Of a DNA stretch of 46,446 nucleotides, positions 9,623 through 16,665 are shown one piece after another; positions within the stretch are counted from its first letter, which is position 1, and every line of letters begins with the position of its first letter. Origin of the DNA: DASZXJ01 sp035545895. GTDB lineage: Bacteria > Planctomycetota > Phycisphaerae > Tepidisphaerales > Tepidisphaeraceae. The notes beneath the pieces were generated by a model, which worked only from the letters and a program-made list of their open reading frames with translations, made no database searches and was not told the origin of the DNA. The position numbers were made by a program, and so were the translations under genes. The stretch lies in contig DASZXJ010000178.1 of the NCBI GenBank assembly GCA_035545895.1, positions 1 to 46,446 on the forward strand, in the 5' to 3' direction.

Positions 9623-9832
9623 ATGAAATCCGTGCCGGCCGAACCTCAGATTGTTACTCAGAATGGCAAGGCAGTTTCCGTGATTATTCCGATCAAGGAA
9701 TACGAGGAGTTGCTCGAGCGCGCGGAGGACGCGGTGGACGTTGCATGGCTGCGGCGGGCAAGACACAAGCCGCGGCGTTATCGCCCGCTTGATCAGTACC
9801 TCGCCGAGAAGAAGGCCAAATCTCGGGTATAA
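9623..9832 (+). CDS. Type II antitoxin, Phd/YefM-RelB-like
   Basis: A 69-residue protein with the Phd/YefM layout. The N-terminal strand-turn-strand 'PQIVTQNGKAVSVIIPIKEYEELLERAED' is the DNA-binding and dimerisation part. A charged C-terminal tail ('LRRARHKPRRYRPLDQYLAEKK') would wrap the toxin. Antitoxins of this class repress their own promoter and neutralise a RelE/ParE toxin encoded directly downstream. The start at 9623 is chosen over 9614 because 9614 lies inside the -10 box. The stop (9830-9832) is followed one base later by the probable GTG of the toxin gene, which indicates translational coupling. The toxin appears inactivated by a frameshift, so this may be an orphan antitoxin. Confidence 0.8.
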   Translation: MKSVPAEPQIVTQNGKAVSVIIPIKEYEELLERAEDAVDVAWLRRARHKPRRYRPLDQYLAEKKAKSRV

Positions 9833-9833
9833 G

Positions 9834-10063
9834 GTGCTGCTGGAACGGTCTGCCGAGAAAGACTTGCGCCAACTCGCGTCTGACGTACACGATCGAGTCA
9901 TCAGGGCCATTCAATCGCTGGCGAATAATCCCCGGCCTCCCGGATGCCGAAAACTCAGCGGAAGCAAAACGACTGGCGTATCCGAGTGGGTGATTACCGA
10001 ATCATTTACGACATCGCAGATGCAATACGCGTCATTCGCGTCTATCGAGTACGTCATAGGTGA
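9834..10063 (+). pseudogene. RelE/ParE-family toxin, frameshifted
   Basis: The frame from GTG 9834 begins VLLERSAEKDLRQL and continues through 'AIQSLANNPRPPGCRKLSGSK', a clear RelE/ParE start. After the A4 run at 9966-9969 this frame loses similarity. The next frame instead reads NDWRIRVGDYRIIYDI and then 'IRVIRVYRVRHR', the exact C-terminal half expected of the family, ending in TGA at 10061-10063. One missing A in the homopolymer would join the two halves into a normal toxin of about 76 residues. Without it the protein carries an unrelated tail to 10088. The gene is either truly inactivated, subject to frameshifting on the A-run, or affected by a sequencing error. Confidence 0.8.
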
Positions 10064-10084
10064 GATGTATATCGGTGATATTCT

Positions 10085-11197
10085 ATGACTCAATCGCAGG
10101 ATCGCGCCGCAGTGTCCGGCGACATCATCAATTGCTCCATCTCCGATTCCTTCGCGCAATGGATGAGCCGCGCGGGCGGATCGCTGGTGGTGACCACCTA
10201 TCAAGCCGGCAAGGTGGCGATGATCGGCTGGGATGGACGCCAGGTTACGCTTTTGATGCGCCAATTTGAAAAGCCGATGGGCATGGCGATCAGCGGCAAG
10301 CGTTTGGCACTGGCGACCCGCAATGACATAGTGTTGCTGGCCAATGCCAATTTGCTGGCGCGCGATTACATGGAACAACAGCCGGGGCGCTACGATGCAC
10401 TCTATCTGCCTCGCGTTTCTTATCACACAGGCGATCTGAATATTCATGATCTGGCATTTGGCAATGATGGATTGTGGGTGGTCAACACCCGATTTTGTTG
10501 CCTTTCAAGATTAAGTGATGAATTCAACTTCGTGCCGGTCTGGAAGCCGCCATTCTTGACCGACATCGTACCGGAAGACCGTTGTCATCTTAACGGCTTG
10601 ACCGTGGTCGATGGCAAACCGAAATACGTGACTTGTCTTGGAGAAACTGACGTGGTCGGCGGATGGCGTCCGGGAAAAGCGACGGGCGGTTGTGTAATTG
10701 ATGTGCCGAATAATCAGGTGATTGCGCGCGGGTTTGCCATGCCTCACTCGCCCCGATGGTATCGCAACCAACTTTATTTGCTGCATAGCGGAGCGGGTGA
10801 GCTAATCACCGTTGATCCCAAATCCGGCAAACATATGGTCGTTTGCGCCTTACCGGCGTATCTTCGCGGGCTTGGATTTGTCGGAGATTTTGCAATCGTC
10901 GGCATGTGCCAGATTCGGGAAAAGCACATTTTTGGCGGCTTGCGGGTGCAGCAGCGATACCAAAAACTGTTGTGCGGCATCGCGATCATCAACTTAACCA
11001 GCGGCAGCGTCGTCGGCACGTTTGAATTCACTTCAGGTTGCCAGGAGCTGTTTGAAGTACAATTCCTGCCCGGCATACTTCGGCCGATGATTCTGAATCT
11101 GCAGCGAGACGAAGGAAAGCTAGCATTCAGCGCACCGGAGTTTTCCTATTGGCTGCGGCCGAGCAACGAAATCAAGGATCCACCTTCGCAACAGTGA
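10085..11197 (+). CDS. TIGR03032-family conserved protein (DUF4915-like)
   Basis: A 370-residue soluble protein matching my recollection of the TIGR03032 family. Characteristic blocks are 'SFAQWMSRAGGSLVVTTYQAGKV', 'FEKPMGMAI', 'HDLAFGNDGLWVVNTRFCCLSRL', 'DRCHLNGLTV', 'MPHSPRWYRNQLYLLHSGAGEL' and 'LPAYLRGLGFVGDFAIVG'. The repeated strand-rich units suggest a beta-propeller-like fold (inference). The biochemical role of the family is not known to me. The ATG at 10085 overlaps the TGA that ends the out-of-frame toxin reading (10086-10088). It is 7 bp upstream of the DUF2723 gene, so the two are probably co-transcribed, pointing to a role linked to surface polysaccharide or glycoprotein. Confidence 0.75.
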   Translation: MTQSQDRAAVSGDIINCSISDSFAQWMSRAGGSLVVTTYQAGKVAMIGWDGRQVTLLMRQFEKPMGMAISGKRLALATRNDIVLLANANLLARDYMEQQPGRYDALYLPRVSYHTGDLNIHDLAFGNDGLWVVNTRFCCLSRLSDEFNFVPVWKPPFLTDIVPEDRCHLNGLTVVDGKPKYVTCLGETDVVGGWRPGKATGGCVIDVPNNQVIARGFAMPHSPRWYRNQLYLLHSGAGELITVDPKSGKHMVVCALPAYLRGLGFVGDFAIVGMCQIREKHIFGGLRVQQRYQKLLCGIAIINLTSGSVVGTFEFTSGCQELFEVQFLPGILRPMILNLQRDEGKLAFSAPEFSYWLRPSNEIKDPPSQQ

Positions 11198-11204
11198 ACG
11201 ACCC

Positions 11205-13016
11205 ATGATTGAACCCTGGATGGCTGCGCTTGGAACAGGATTGGTGTCGCTGGCGGTTTACGTGCGCACGATGTGCCGGACCATTTACGTTGGTGATAGT
11301 GGTGAACTGGCGGCTGCCGTGCACGTCGCGGGCATACCGCATCCGCCGGGTTATCCAATTTATGTGCTGCTGGGAAAACTGTTCAGCATTCTCGTTCCGT
11401 TCGGCAAACCGGCATTTCGAATCAATCTTTTCTCCTCATTTTGCTCAGCCATCGCAACTGCGTTTTTAACGTTGACGATTGCATTGCTGGGTTTTGATCC
11501 ATGGTTTAGCTCAGCAATCGCACTTTGTTTCGCATTCAGCGCTTCGTTGTGGAGCCAGTCGGGCATCACGCGGGTGTATGCGCTGGGCGCGTGTCTATCG
11601 TCTCTGGCGACGTTTTTCTTTGTGAAATGGGTTGTCAATCCAACACAAACCGGATGGCTGATGGCGGCGGGTTTGATGATCGGCTTTGGAATGGCCAATC
11701 ATCCGGTGGCGGGCGTGCACATTCCCGCGATGCTCGCGGCAGCGGCTGTGCATCATTGGCAAGCCTTTACCGATCCGGTTGTGCTGATCCTCTCCGCAGC
11801 CAGCGTCTTGCCTGGAATTCTGCTTTATTTTACCTGGATTCCGTTTCGTGCTCGGACCAAACCACCGGTCAACTGGGGCAATATTCAAAATGGCAAAGAC
11901 TTGTGGAAATTTTTGTCGCGCAAAGATTACTGGAAACATCGCTGGGTAATGGATGTTCACGATGCGATCACCGTCATCATGTTTTATGTCAGACGGGTGG
12001 GAACGGAGTACGGCTTTCTGGGATCGAGCGCCATTGTCATTGGCTGGCCGATCATTTTCATGCAATCGCGAGCGATGGGCACGATGGCCGCTGTTTTGAT
12101 CGTCCTCAATACTGCGTCGATGATCGCCCATGCGCGTCGTGAGGATATCTTCCATTGGACGCGTTACATGATTACATCATGGTATGCGCTGGCGTTTCCA
12201 TTGGCGTATGGATGGTTTTTGATGTTGCTGGCCGTGCCTTTTGCTGCCAGGCCGTATGCGAGTTTCCTGCCGGCTTTGCTGCTGCTTCTTACGCAATTCC
12301 GTAAACAGGATTTGTCACGACATCGATATGCCGATGAGTACAGCCGTCGAATCCTCGAATGCCTGCCTGAGAATGCAACGCTCATTGCGCAAGACGACAA
12401 TGTAGTCTTTCCACTGATGTATCTGCGTTATGCGGAGAACATCCGCACGGATATCAAATTGCTTGAACAGGGCGTTCACCAACTGGCAGAATTGCGATTC
12501 AATCCCAAGCGCGACGCCGTTTTCTGCACGCATTGGCAGCAGGCATTCAACCAACCAGCGACCCCGCGTGGCCCGGGTCTGCGGCTCGTGGCAGAGGGAT
12601 TGATCTACCGGGTCATTTCAACTGACATGATGTTTCAACCGCGTGATCTTTGGGAAAGTCACATGTTGCCCAACATGGAAGACCCGCGCATTCCGCGAAA
12701 TTATCTAGCGCGCTGTCTGCTTGGCCATGTTTATTTCATGCGCGGAGAATGGGAAGTGGTCCGCAACGCCGTGACCGCTGCCGCATGGTATGACCGGGCG
12801 GCGCGCATGGCGTATGACAACGCGGTCCTGCAATTCAATCTTGGCTTGACCTACGACCGTCATGGCTGGAAACAATTGAGCGATGATGCATTCACTCGCG
12901 CTGAAGCGATTGACCGCAAATATCCGCATCCGCGCAAGGTCAAACCAGTTCCATCGGATATGACACCAGGTTCCGCACTCCAGTCTTCGTCACCAAATAC
13001 TGGTTCTCGATCCTGA
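11205..13016 (+). CDS. DUF2723-family polytopic membrane protein (TMEM260-like, possible glycosyltransferase)
   Basis: A 603-residue integral membrane protein. The N-terminal block 'DSGELAAAVHVAGIPHPPGYPIYVLLGKLF' is the DUF2723 signature, comparable in layout to GT-C protein O-mannosyltransferases with an acidic residue in the first outer loop. About ten hydrophobic segments follow up to residue 365. A soluble C-terminal domain then ends in a TPR-like pair ('NAVLQFNLGLTYDRHGWKQLSDDAFTRAEAI'). Vertebrate TMEM260 of this family mannosylates receptor domains; the bacterial substrate is unknown. The last 26 codons overlap, tail to tail, the coding end of the convergent peptidase gene and look like extra low-complexity tail. 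Confidence 0.85.
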   Translation: MIEPWMAALGTGLVSLAVYVRTMCRTIYVGDSGELAAAVHVAGIPHPPGYPIYVLLGKLFSILVPFGKPAFRINLFSSFCSAIATAFLTLTIALLGFDPWFSSAIALCFAFSASLWSQSGITRVYALGACLSSLATFFFVKWVVNPTQTGWLMAAGLMIGFGMANHPVAGVHIPAMLAAAAVHHWQAFTDPVVLILSAASVLPGILLYFTWIPFRARTKPPVNWGNIQNGKDLWKFLSRKDYWKHRWVMDVHDAITVIMFYVRRVGTEYGFLGSSAIVIGWPIIFMQSRAMGTMAAVLIVLNTASMIAHARREDIFHWTRYMITSWYALAFPLAYGWFLMLLAVPFAARPYASFLPALLLLLTQFRKQDLSRHRYADEYSRRILECLPENATLIAQDDNVVFPLMYLRYAENIRTDIKLLEQGVHQLAELRFNPKRDAVFCTHWQQAFNQPATPRGPGLRLVAEGLIYRVISTDMMFQPRDLWESHMLPNMEDPRIPRNYLARCLLGHVYFMRGEWEVVRNAVTAAAWYDRAARMAYDNAVLQFNLGLTYDRHGWKQLSDDAFTRAEAIDRKYPHPRKVKPVPSDMTPGSALQSSSPNTGSRS

Positions 13017-14037
13017 TTCCGCCGTTCAGTTCGGGGCCATAAATGCCCGGCTCGGCGGTAAAGACTTCGCCTTCCATGAATACATCATCCCATTTTGGAT
13101 TGAGATGCGGATACTCGTGAGGCTGCAAACCAACGCCATGACCCAGATGATGGGTCTGTTTCTGGCCATGCGATTGTTGATAAAGATCGTCCACGGCTTG
13201 GTAAACGTCGCGACATTGCACGCCCGGCTTGACCATCTTCTGGACGATTTCGTGAGCGGCGAGGATGGTTTTCCATGCGTTGTGCTGAGCGTCAGTTGGT
13301 TGACCTTGTACGCGGAATGAGCGTGCGTTGTCGGCAAAATATCCGCGGTAGCAGGGCCCCAGATCCAGAACATAGATTTCATCGGCTTTGATCGCGCGAT
13401 TTCGCGCCGGCCCGCCGCCCGGGCCGCACTTATAGTCATTGCCCAACAGGTCGGTGAGCGGTTCACCCGCCGCTTCGATGGCCGCCAGGTGCAGTTCTCC
13501 AAAAACACGCAGTTCGGTGATGCCGGGCTCGATGATCTGCTGGGCTTGGGCGTACATCGCTTCGGTGCATCGAATGGCTTTTTCCATCAGCGCCAGTTCG
13601 TCGGGGTCTTTTACTCGGCGCATTTGCCAAAGGCTGGGATCGATCGGCATCGGATCGGCGACGCTCATAAATCCGAGTTGTGAAGTCACCAGTGAAGCAT
13701 CGGTTCCGATCCGCCGAACATGTTTATCCCTCAGAACTTCGGCGACAGCAGTGGCTACGAGAATCGGTTGTTCCTGCCGCTGGGTAGAGTTCCATTGCGC
13801 TTCGTAGGAGATGACCTGATCCGCAGCCGTCTCTTTTGCAGGCTCATTGGCGGTCACGAGCACGGTTTTGCCGTCGGCAAACAGGATGATCGCAGACTGC
13901 TGAAGCCAATGCGCGGCAAATCCGCTCAGGTAATAGACGTGTTTCGGCCAGCCCAAAACGGCCGCGTCCAACCCTGCGCCGGCCAGGGGTTCAAGCAGTC
14001 GTTTCTGTCGTTTACGGCACCAGTTCAGATCAAGCAT
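12940..14037 (-). CDS. M24-family metallopeptidase (Xaa-Pro peptidase-like)
   Basis: A cytoplasmic creatinase/aminopeptidase-P fold protein of 365 residues. The creatinase-like N-terminal domain ends near residue 150. The catalytic pita-bread domain follows with its dinuclear metal ligands: D in 'VLDLGPCYRGYFADNAR' (both Asp), H in 'HHLGHGVGLQPHE', E in 'FTAEPGIYGPE' and E in 'GGIRIENQYLV'. All five ligands are present, so the enzyme should be active, most likely removing N-terminal residues before proline. The ATG at 14037 is preferred to a TTG 63 nt upstream because it gives the family-typical N-terminus and has a TACAAT box 6 nt before it. Its 3' end overlaps the DUF2723 gene by 77 bp on opposite strands. 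Confidence 0.93.
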   Translation of the reverse strand: MLDLNWCRKRQKRLLEPLAGAGLDAAVLGWPKHVYYLSGFAAHWLQQSAIILFADGKTVLVTANEPAKETAADQVISYEAQWNSTQRQEQPILVATAVAEVLRDKHVRRIGTDASLVTSQLGFMSVADPMPIDPSLWQMRRVKDPDELALMEKAIRCTEAMYAQAQQIIEPGITELRVFGELHLAAIEAAGEPLTDLLGNDYKCGPGGGPARNRAIKADEIYVLDLGPCYRGYFADNARSFRVQGQPTDAQHNAWKTILAAHEIVQKMVKPGVQCRDVYQAVDDLYQQSHGQKQTHHLGHGVGLQPHEYPHLNPKWDDVFMEGEVFTAEPGIYGPELNGGIRIENQYLVTKTGVRNLVSYPMELV

Positions 14038-14043
14038 GGCCAG

Positions 14044-14049
14044 ATTGTA
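14044..14049 (-). promoter_or_regulatory. -10-like box (TACAAT) for leaderless M24 peptidase gene
   Basis: On the minus strand TACAAT is followed by 6 nt and then the ATG at 14037, with no Shine-Dalgarno. The spacing matches the other leaderless candidates in this window. Confidence 0.4.
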
Positions 14050-14148
14050 GCCATTACCCCCATCGGGTGTTCTCTCAATTACTCCCGCCAAGTTTGCCAA
14101 GCAATGCTATTTTGGATAACAATTTAGCGTCCCAACCAAAGGGAAGCG

Positions 14149-14823
14149 ATGATACATGATCCCGAACTAGCGACTGCTGCTGACTATGCCGATGCAATGT
14201 TGACCGCTCGCCGGGCAAAAAACTGGCTTATGCTTTTGCTTTTGTTGATCCTGCTTGGCCAGCTCGCGATATTTTTTGTCGTTCGATACGACGTGGTCCC
14301 GATGAACAGCACCGCGGCCGCGACAATTCCTTCGACTGAGCCGGCAGCGACCCCCGCGCCTTCATTCAATTGGGCAGACGCGATGCAATACCTTTGCGCC
14401 GGCTGTGTTGGAATGGGCCTGGTGCTGAACATTCTGCTTTCATTGGTTTTGCTGTTGATCGTCAACATCATGCTGGTGGGGCGACTCATCGGCGTCGGCC
14501 GGCTGACCGGAGCGTATTGCTGGTGTCTCGTCCTGCTCGTTCTGCTCTTTCCGTGGCAGGTGTTTTTTGGGAATGTCGGGTTGGGCCAGGACCCGGCCTC
14601 ATGGAAATGGCCCGGCGTTTTGTATACGTGGGGCGAGTTAAGCCAGCCGATTCATGGCGCCCACTTCGCCGGCGATTTGTCGAAATACGCCATTTTGAAG
14701 TGGACCCGTTTTGTCGCGATCCCCGTGCTGGCTGTACTGATTTTGCTGGCTATTCAGGTGAAGAGCAACCGCGGGATGCGTCAGGCGCTGGGCGAAGAAG
14801 AGGCGCCAACGCCGAATCCGTGA
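14149..14823 (+). CDS. Conserved polytopic membrane protein of unknown function
   Basis: I do not recognise this 224-residue protein. Four hydrophobic segments are evident: about residues 26-46 (leucine-rich), 82-112 (long, possibly two short helices), 122-142 and 190-208. A proline/threonine/alanine-rich linker lies between the first and second, and a conserved-looking aromatic stretch 'WKWPGVLYTWGELSQPIHG' sits in the loop before the last helix. The start ATG 14149 is just after an AAGGGAAG sequence. It is followed 32 bp downstream by the bactofilin-like gene, and the run of same-strand genes continues to 17.8 kb, so it may belong to one envelope-related transcription unit. Confidence 0.75.
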   Translation: MIHDPELATAADYADAMLTARRAKNWLMLLLLLILLGQLAIFFVVRYDVVPMNSTAAATIPSTEPAATPAPSFNWADAMQYLCAGCVGMGLVLNILLSLVLLLIVNIMLVGRLIGVGRLTGAYCWCLVLLVLLFPWQVFFGNVGLGQDPASWKWPGVLYTWGELSQPIHGAHFAGDLSKYAILKWTRFVAIPVLAVLILLAIQVKSNRGMRQALGEEEAPTPNP

Positions 14824-14855
14824 ATTATTAGGCCTCGCTGGCCGATAAGTATCTC

Positions 14856-15215
14856 ATGCGCGAGGAGCGGGGCCAATTTCCCGGAGACATGGTCGTTTAC
14901 GAACCGTTCACCCTCTGGGGATCGGTCGGCGGCAATGTCAAAGTCATCGAGGGCGGCAAGTTCTATCACCGCGGCAGCATTTACGGCGATCTCACCGTCG
15001 AATTCGGCGGGCGGGTGCATATCTTCGGCTCCATCACCGGCAACCTGACGGTCGAACGCGGCGGCAAGGTCATTCACAGCGGCGTGGTGGGCGGCGATGC
15101 AATTAACGAAGGCGGACGAATTTTCATAGAGGCGAATTCCAAAGTCGGGGGTAAAATCAAGACACGTTCGGGCGAGACCAAGGTGGACCCGAAGTTCAAG
15201 CAAGCAGACCTTTAA
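14856..15215 (+). CDS. Bactofilin-like (polymer-forming beta-helix) protein
   Basis: A 119-residue protein built of repeated beta-strand rungs with glycine and valine at regular spacing: 'SVGGNVKVIEGGKF', 'SIYGDLTVEFGGRV', 'SITGNLTVERGGKV' and 'VVGGDAINEGGRI'. This is the right-handed beta-helix pattern of bactofilins (DUF583), which self-assemble into cytoskeletal filaments on the membrane. It is close to the minimal bactofilin length, with short tails and no membrane anchor of its own. A filament-forming role is inferred from the repeat pattern only; a small adaptor or carbohydrate-binding beta-helix would look similar. It lies between a membrane protein and the pseudo-M20 gene. Confidence 0.7.
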   Translation: MREERGQFPGDMVVYEPFTLWGSVGGNVKVIEGGKFYHRGSIYGDLTVEFGGRVHIFGSITGNLTVERGGKVIHSGVVGGDAINEGGRIFIEANSKVGGKIKTRSGETKVDPKFKQADL

Positions 15216-15216
15216 C

Positions 15217-15234
15217 GCCGGCCTCGGGGCCGGC
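15217..15234. other. GC-rich intergenic hairpin
   Basis: GCCGGCC and GGCCGGC form a perfect 7-bp stem around a TCGG loop, one base after the bactofilin-like stop codon and 9 bp before the next ATG. No U-tract follows, so it is more likely an mRNA-processing or pausing element than an intrinsic terminator. Confidence 0.4.
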
Positions 15235-15243
15235 AAACGGCCC

Positions 15244-16392
15244 ATGCCAATTACTCCAGAGCGCATTCAGACCGATTTCAACGCCATCGCCCAGTTCACA
15301 CCCACGCCCGGTTCGGGCATGCGATCAACCTTCACGCCCGCCTGGCGCCAAGCGATCGATTACATCTCTTCCCAGGCGCAAGCCATCGGCTGCAAAGTGC
15401 GGATCGATGCCGCGGGAAACCTTCACGCACGGCCGAGCGCCATTGCCTGGGAAGCGCCGGCATGGCTCAGCGGATCGCATATCAATAATCCGCACGGTGT
15501 GATTGGAGTGCTGGCGGCGCTCGAAGCTTTGCGATCGGCTCGCGAGGATTTGAAGGTTGCCTGTCCCATGGAACTGGTTGTCTGGGCCGGGGGAGATGTG
15601 ACATTTGGCCAGCGATTAATCGGCAGCCGTGCTTACGCCGGGCAACTGAGTGCTGAACAACTCGCCGATCTGAAAAACGCACAGGGAATCAGCTATCTCG
15701 AAGCCGGCACTGCGCATGGCGTGGTTCGCGAAAAGCTCGCGACGGACCGCCTTGGGCCAGCAGGAGCAATCGGTCTAATCGAAGTGCATATCGAAGAAAG
15801 TTCGTCGCTTTGGGATCAGGGATTTAGTGTGGCCTGCGCGATCGCTCTTGCCGGAAAGAGAAATTATCGCTGCGAAATTATCGTCTCTGCCCAGGTGCCG
15901 CGCCTTAGTGCCCTGCGCGCTGCCTCCGAGGCAGTGCTGGCACTGGAGAAAATCGCGCACGAGTTGGGAAATGATGTGGCGATCTCAATCAGTCAGTTCA
16001 TTTGCGAGCCCAATTCGCCGGAGATTCCGCCGCAGCGAATCAACTTTTCGATTGATCTGAAGACGCCGAAAACTCAAACGCTGGCGACAGGCGATCAGAG
16101 CATTCGGCGGCATTTTGAAAAAATCGGACAATCTAGACAGGTGCAGCTATCGCTTACGTTGAATGGCACGCAATCGCCGATCGAGCTTGATCCGCGTGTA
16201 ATTGCCAAGCTCACCAAATCGGCATCCGCGGTCCGATTGGACCCGCTGCCTCAAACCTATTGCGGGCGGATGCACGATGCATTCGCGCTGGCGGGGAATT
16301 TGCCTGTCGGATTGCTGGTCGTGCCAACGACCGACGTTTCTACCGCTACAACGATTTTGCTGGAAACGGTTCGTGACCGGCGTTTGGAATGA
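15244..16392 (+). CDS. M20-family amidohydrolase homologue with degenerate active site
   Basis: The 382 residues align over their length with the N-carbamoyl-amino-acid hydrolase / allantoate amidohydrolase branch of M20 peptidases. Blocks are 'CKVRIDAAGNLHARP', 'WLSGSH...GVIGVLAALEAL', 'LIGSRAYAG', 'IEVHIEES' and 'GRMHDAFALA'. The three metal-binding histidines remain (H79, H182, H344). The first-shell acids are gone. HLD has become H79-I-N81. The metal-bridging Asp of the 'xDGxxGV' block is lost in a roughly 5-residue deletion, leaving P83-H84-G85. The catalytic Glu-Glu of 'NEEG' is G117-D118. A two-zinc hydrolase mechanism is therefore unlikely, and the protein may be a binding or scaffolding pseudoenzyme. 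The frame itself is intact, which argues against simple decay. Confidence 0.8.
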   Translation: MPITPERIQTDFNAIAQFTPTPGSGMRSTFTPAWRQAIDYISSQAQAIGCKVRIDAAGNLHARPSAIAWEAPAWLSGSHINNPHGVIGVLAALEALRSAREDLKVACPMELVVWAGGDVTFGQRLIGSRAYAGQLSAEQLADLKNAQGISYLEAGTAHGVVREKLATDRLGPAGAIGLIEVHIEESSSLWDQGFSVACAIALAGKRNYRCEIIVSAQVPRLSALRAASEAVLALEKIAHELGNDVAISISQFICEPNSPEIPPQRINFSIDLKTPKTQTLATGDQSIRRHFEKIGQSRQVQLSLTLNGTQSPIELDPRVIAKLTKSASAVRLDPLPQTYCGRMHDAFALAGNLPVGLLVVPTTDVSTATTILLETVRDRRLE

Positions 16393-16425
16393 AATGGCTG
16401 ACCATCCCGATTACGATATATCCTC

Positions 16426-16665
16426 TTGAAAACCGAAGAACCAACTTCCGAGGAAATGATTGGCGACTCGCGCTGGTTTCGCGAGCCCAATCGCCGCGAA
16501 TTGTGGATCGCGGCGGGCCTGTTTGTTTTCTTCGGAATCTTTTTTGTGCTGTTATTTGTCGTTCAACGCGGCTGGTGGTTTCGGTGGGTGATACTCGGAT
16601 TGGGCATCATCTCCATTTTGCGCGGCCTGCGCGATGCGGTTCGCGCGATTCAAGTGGGGGAATGA
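16426..16665 (+). CDS. Single-pass membrane microprotein coupled to AAA ATPase gene
   Basis: A 79-residue protein from a TTG start, or 69 residues if the ATG at 16456 is used; neither start has a clear ribosome-binding site. An acidic N-terminal tail and 'WFREPNRRELW' precede two closely spaced hydrophobic stretches, 'IAAGLFVFFGIFFVLLFVV' and 'WVILGLGIISILRGL', separated by a short tryptophan-rich turn. This gives a hairpin or one long membrane segment. Its TGA stop directly abuts the GTG of the AAA ATPase (ATGAGTG junction), a sign of translational coupling and a physical partnership. I do not recognise a family. It could anchor the ATPase or be its substrate (inference). Confidence 0.65.
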   Translation: MKTEEPTSEEMIGDSRWFREPNRRELWIAAGLFVFFGIFFVLLFVVQRGWWFRWVILGLGIISILRGLRDAVRAIQVGE

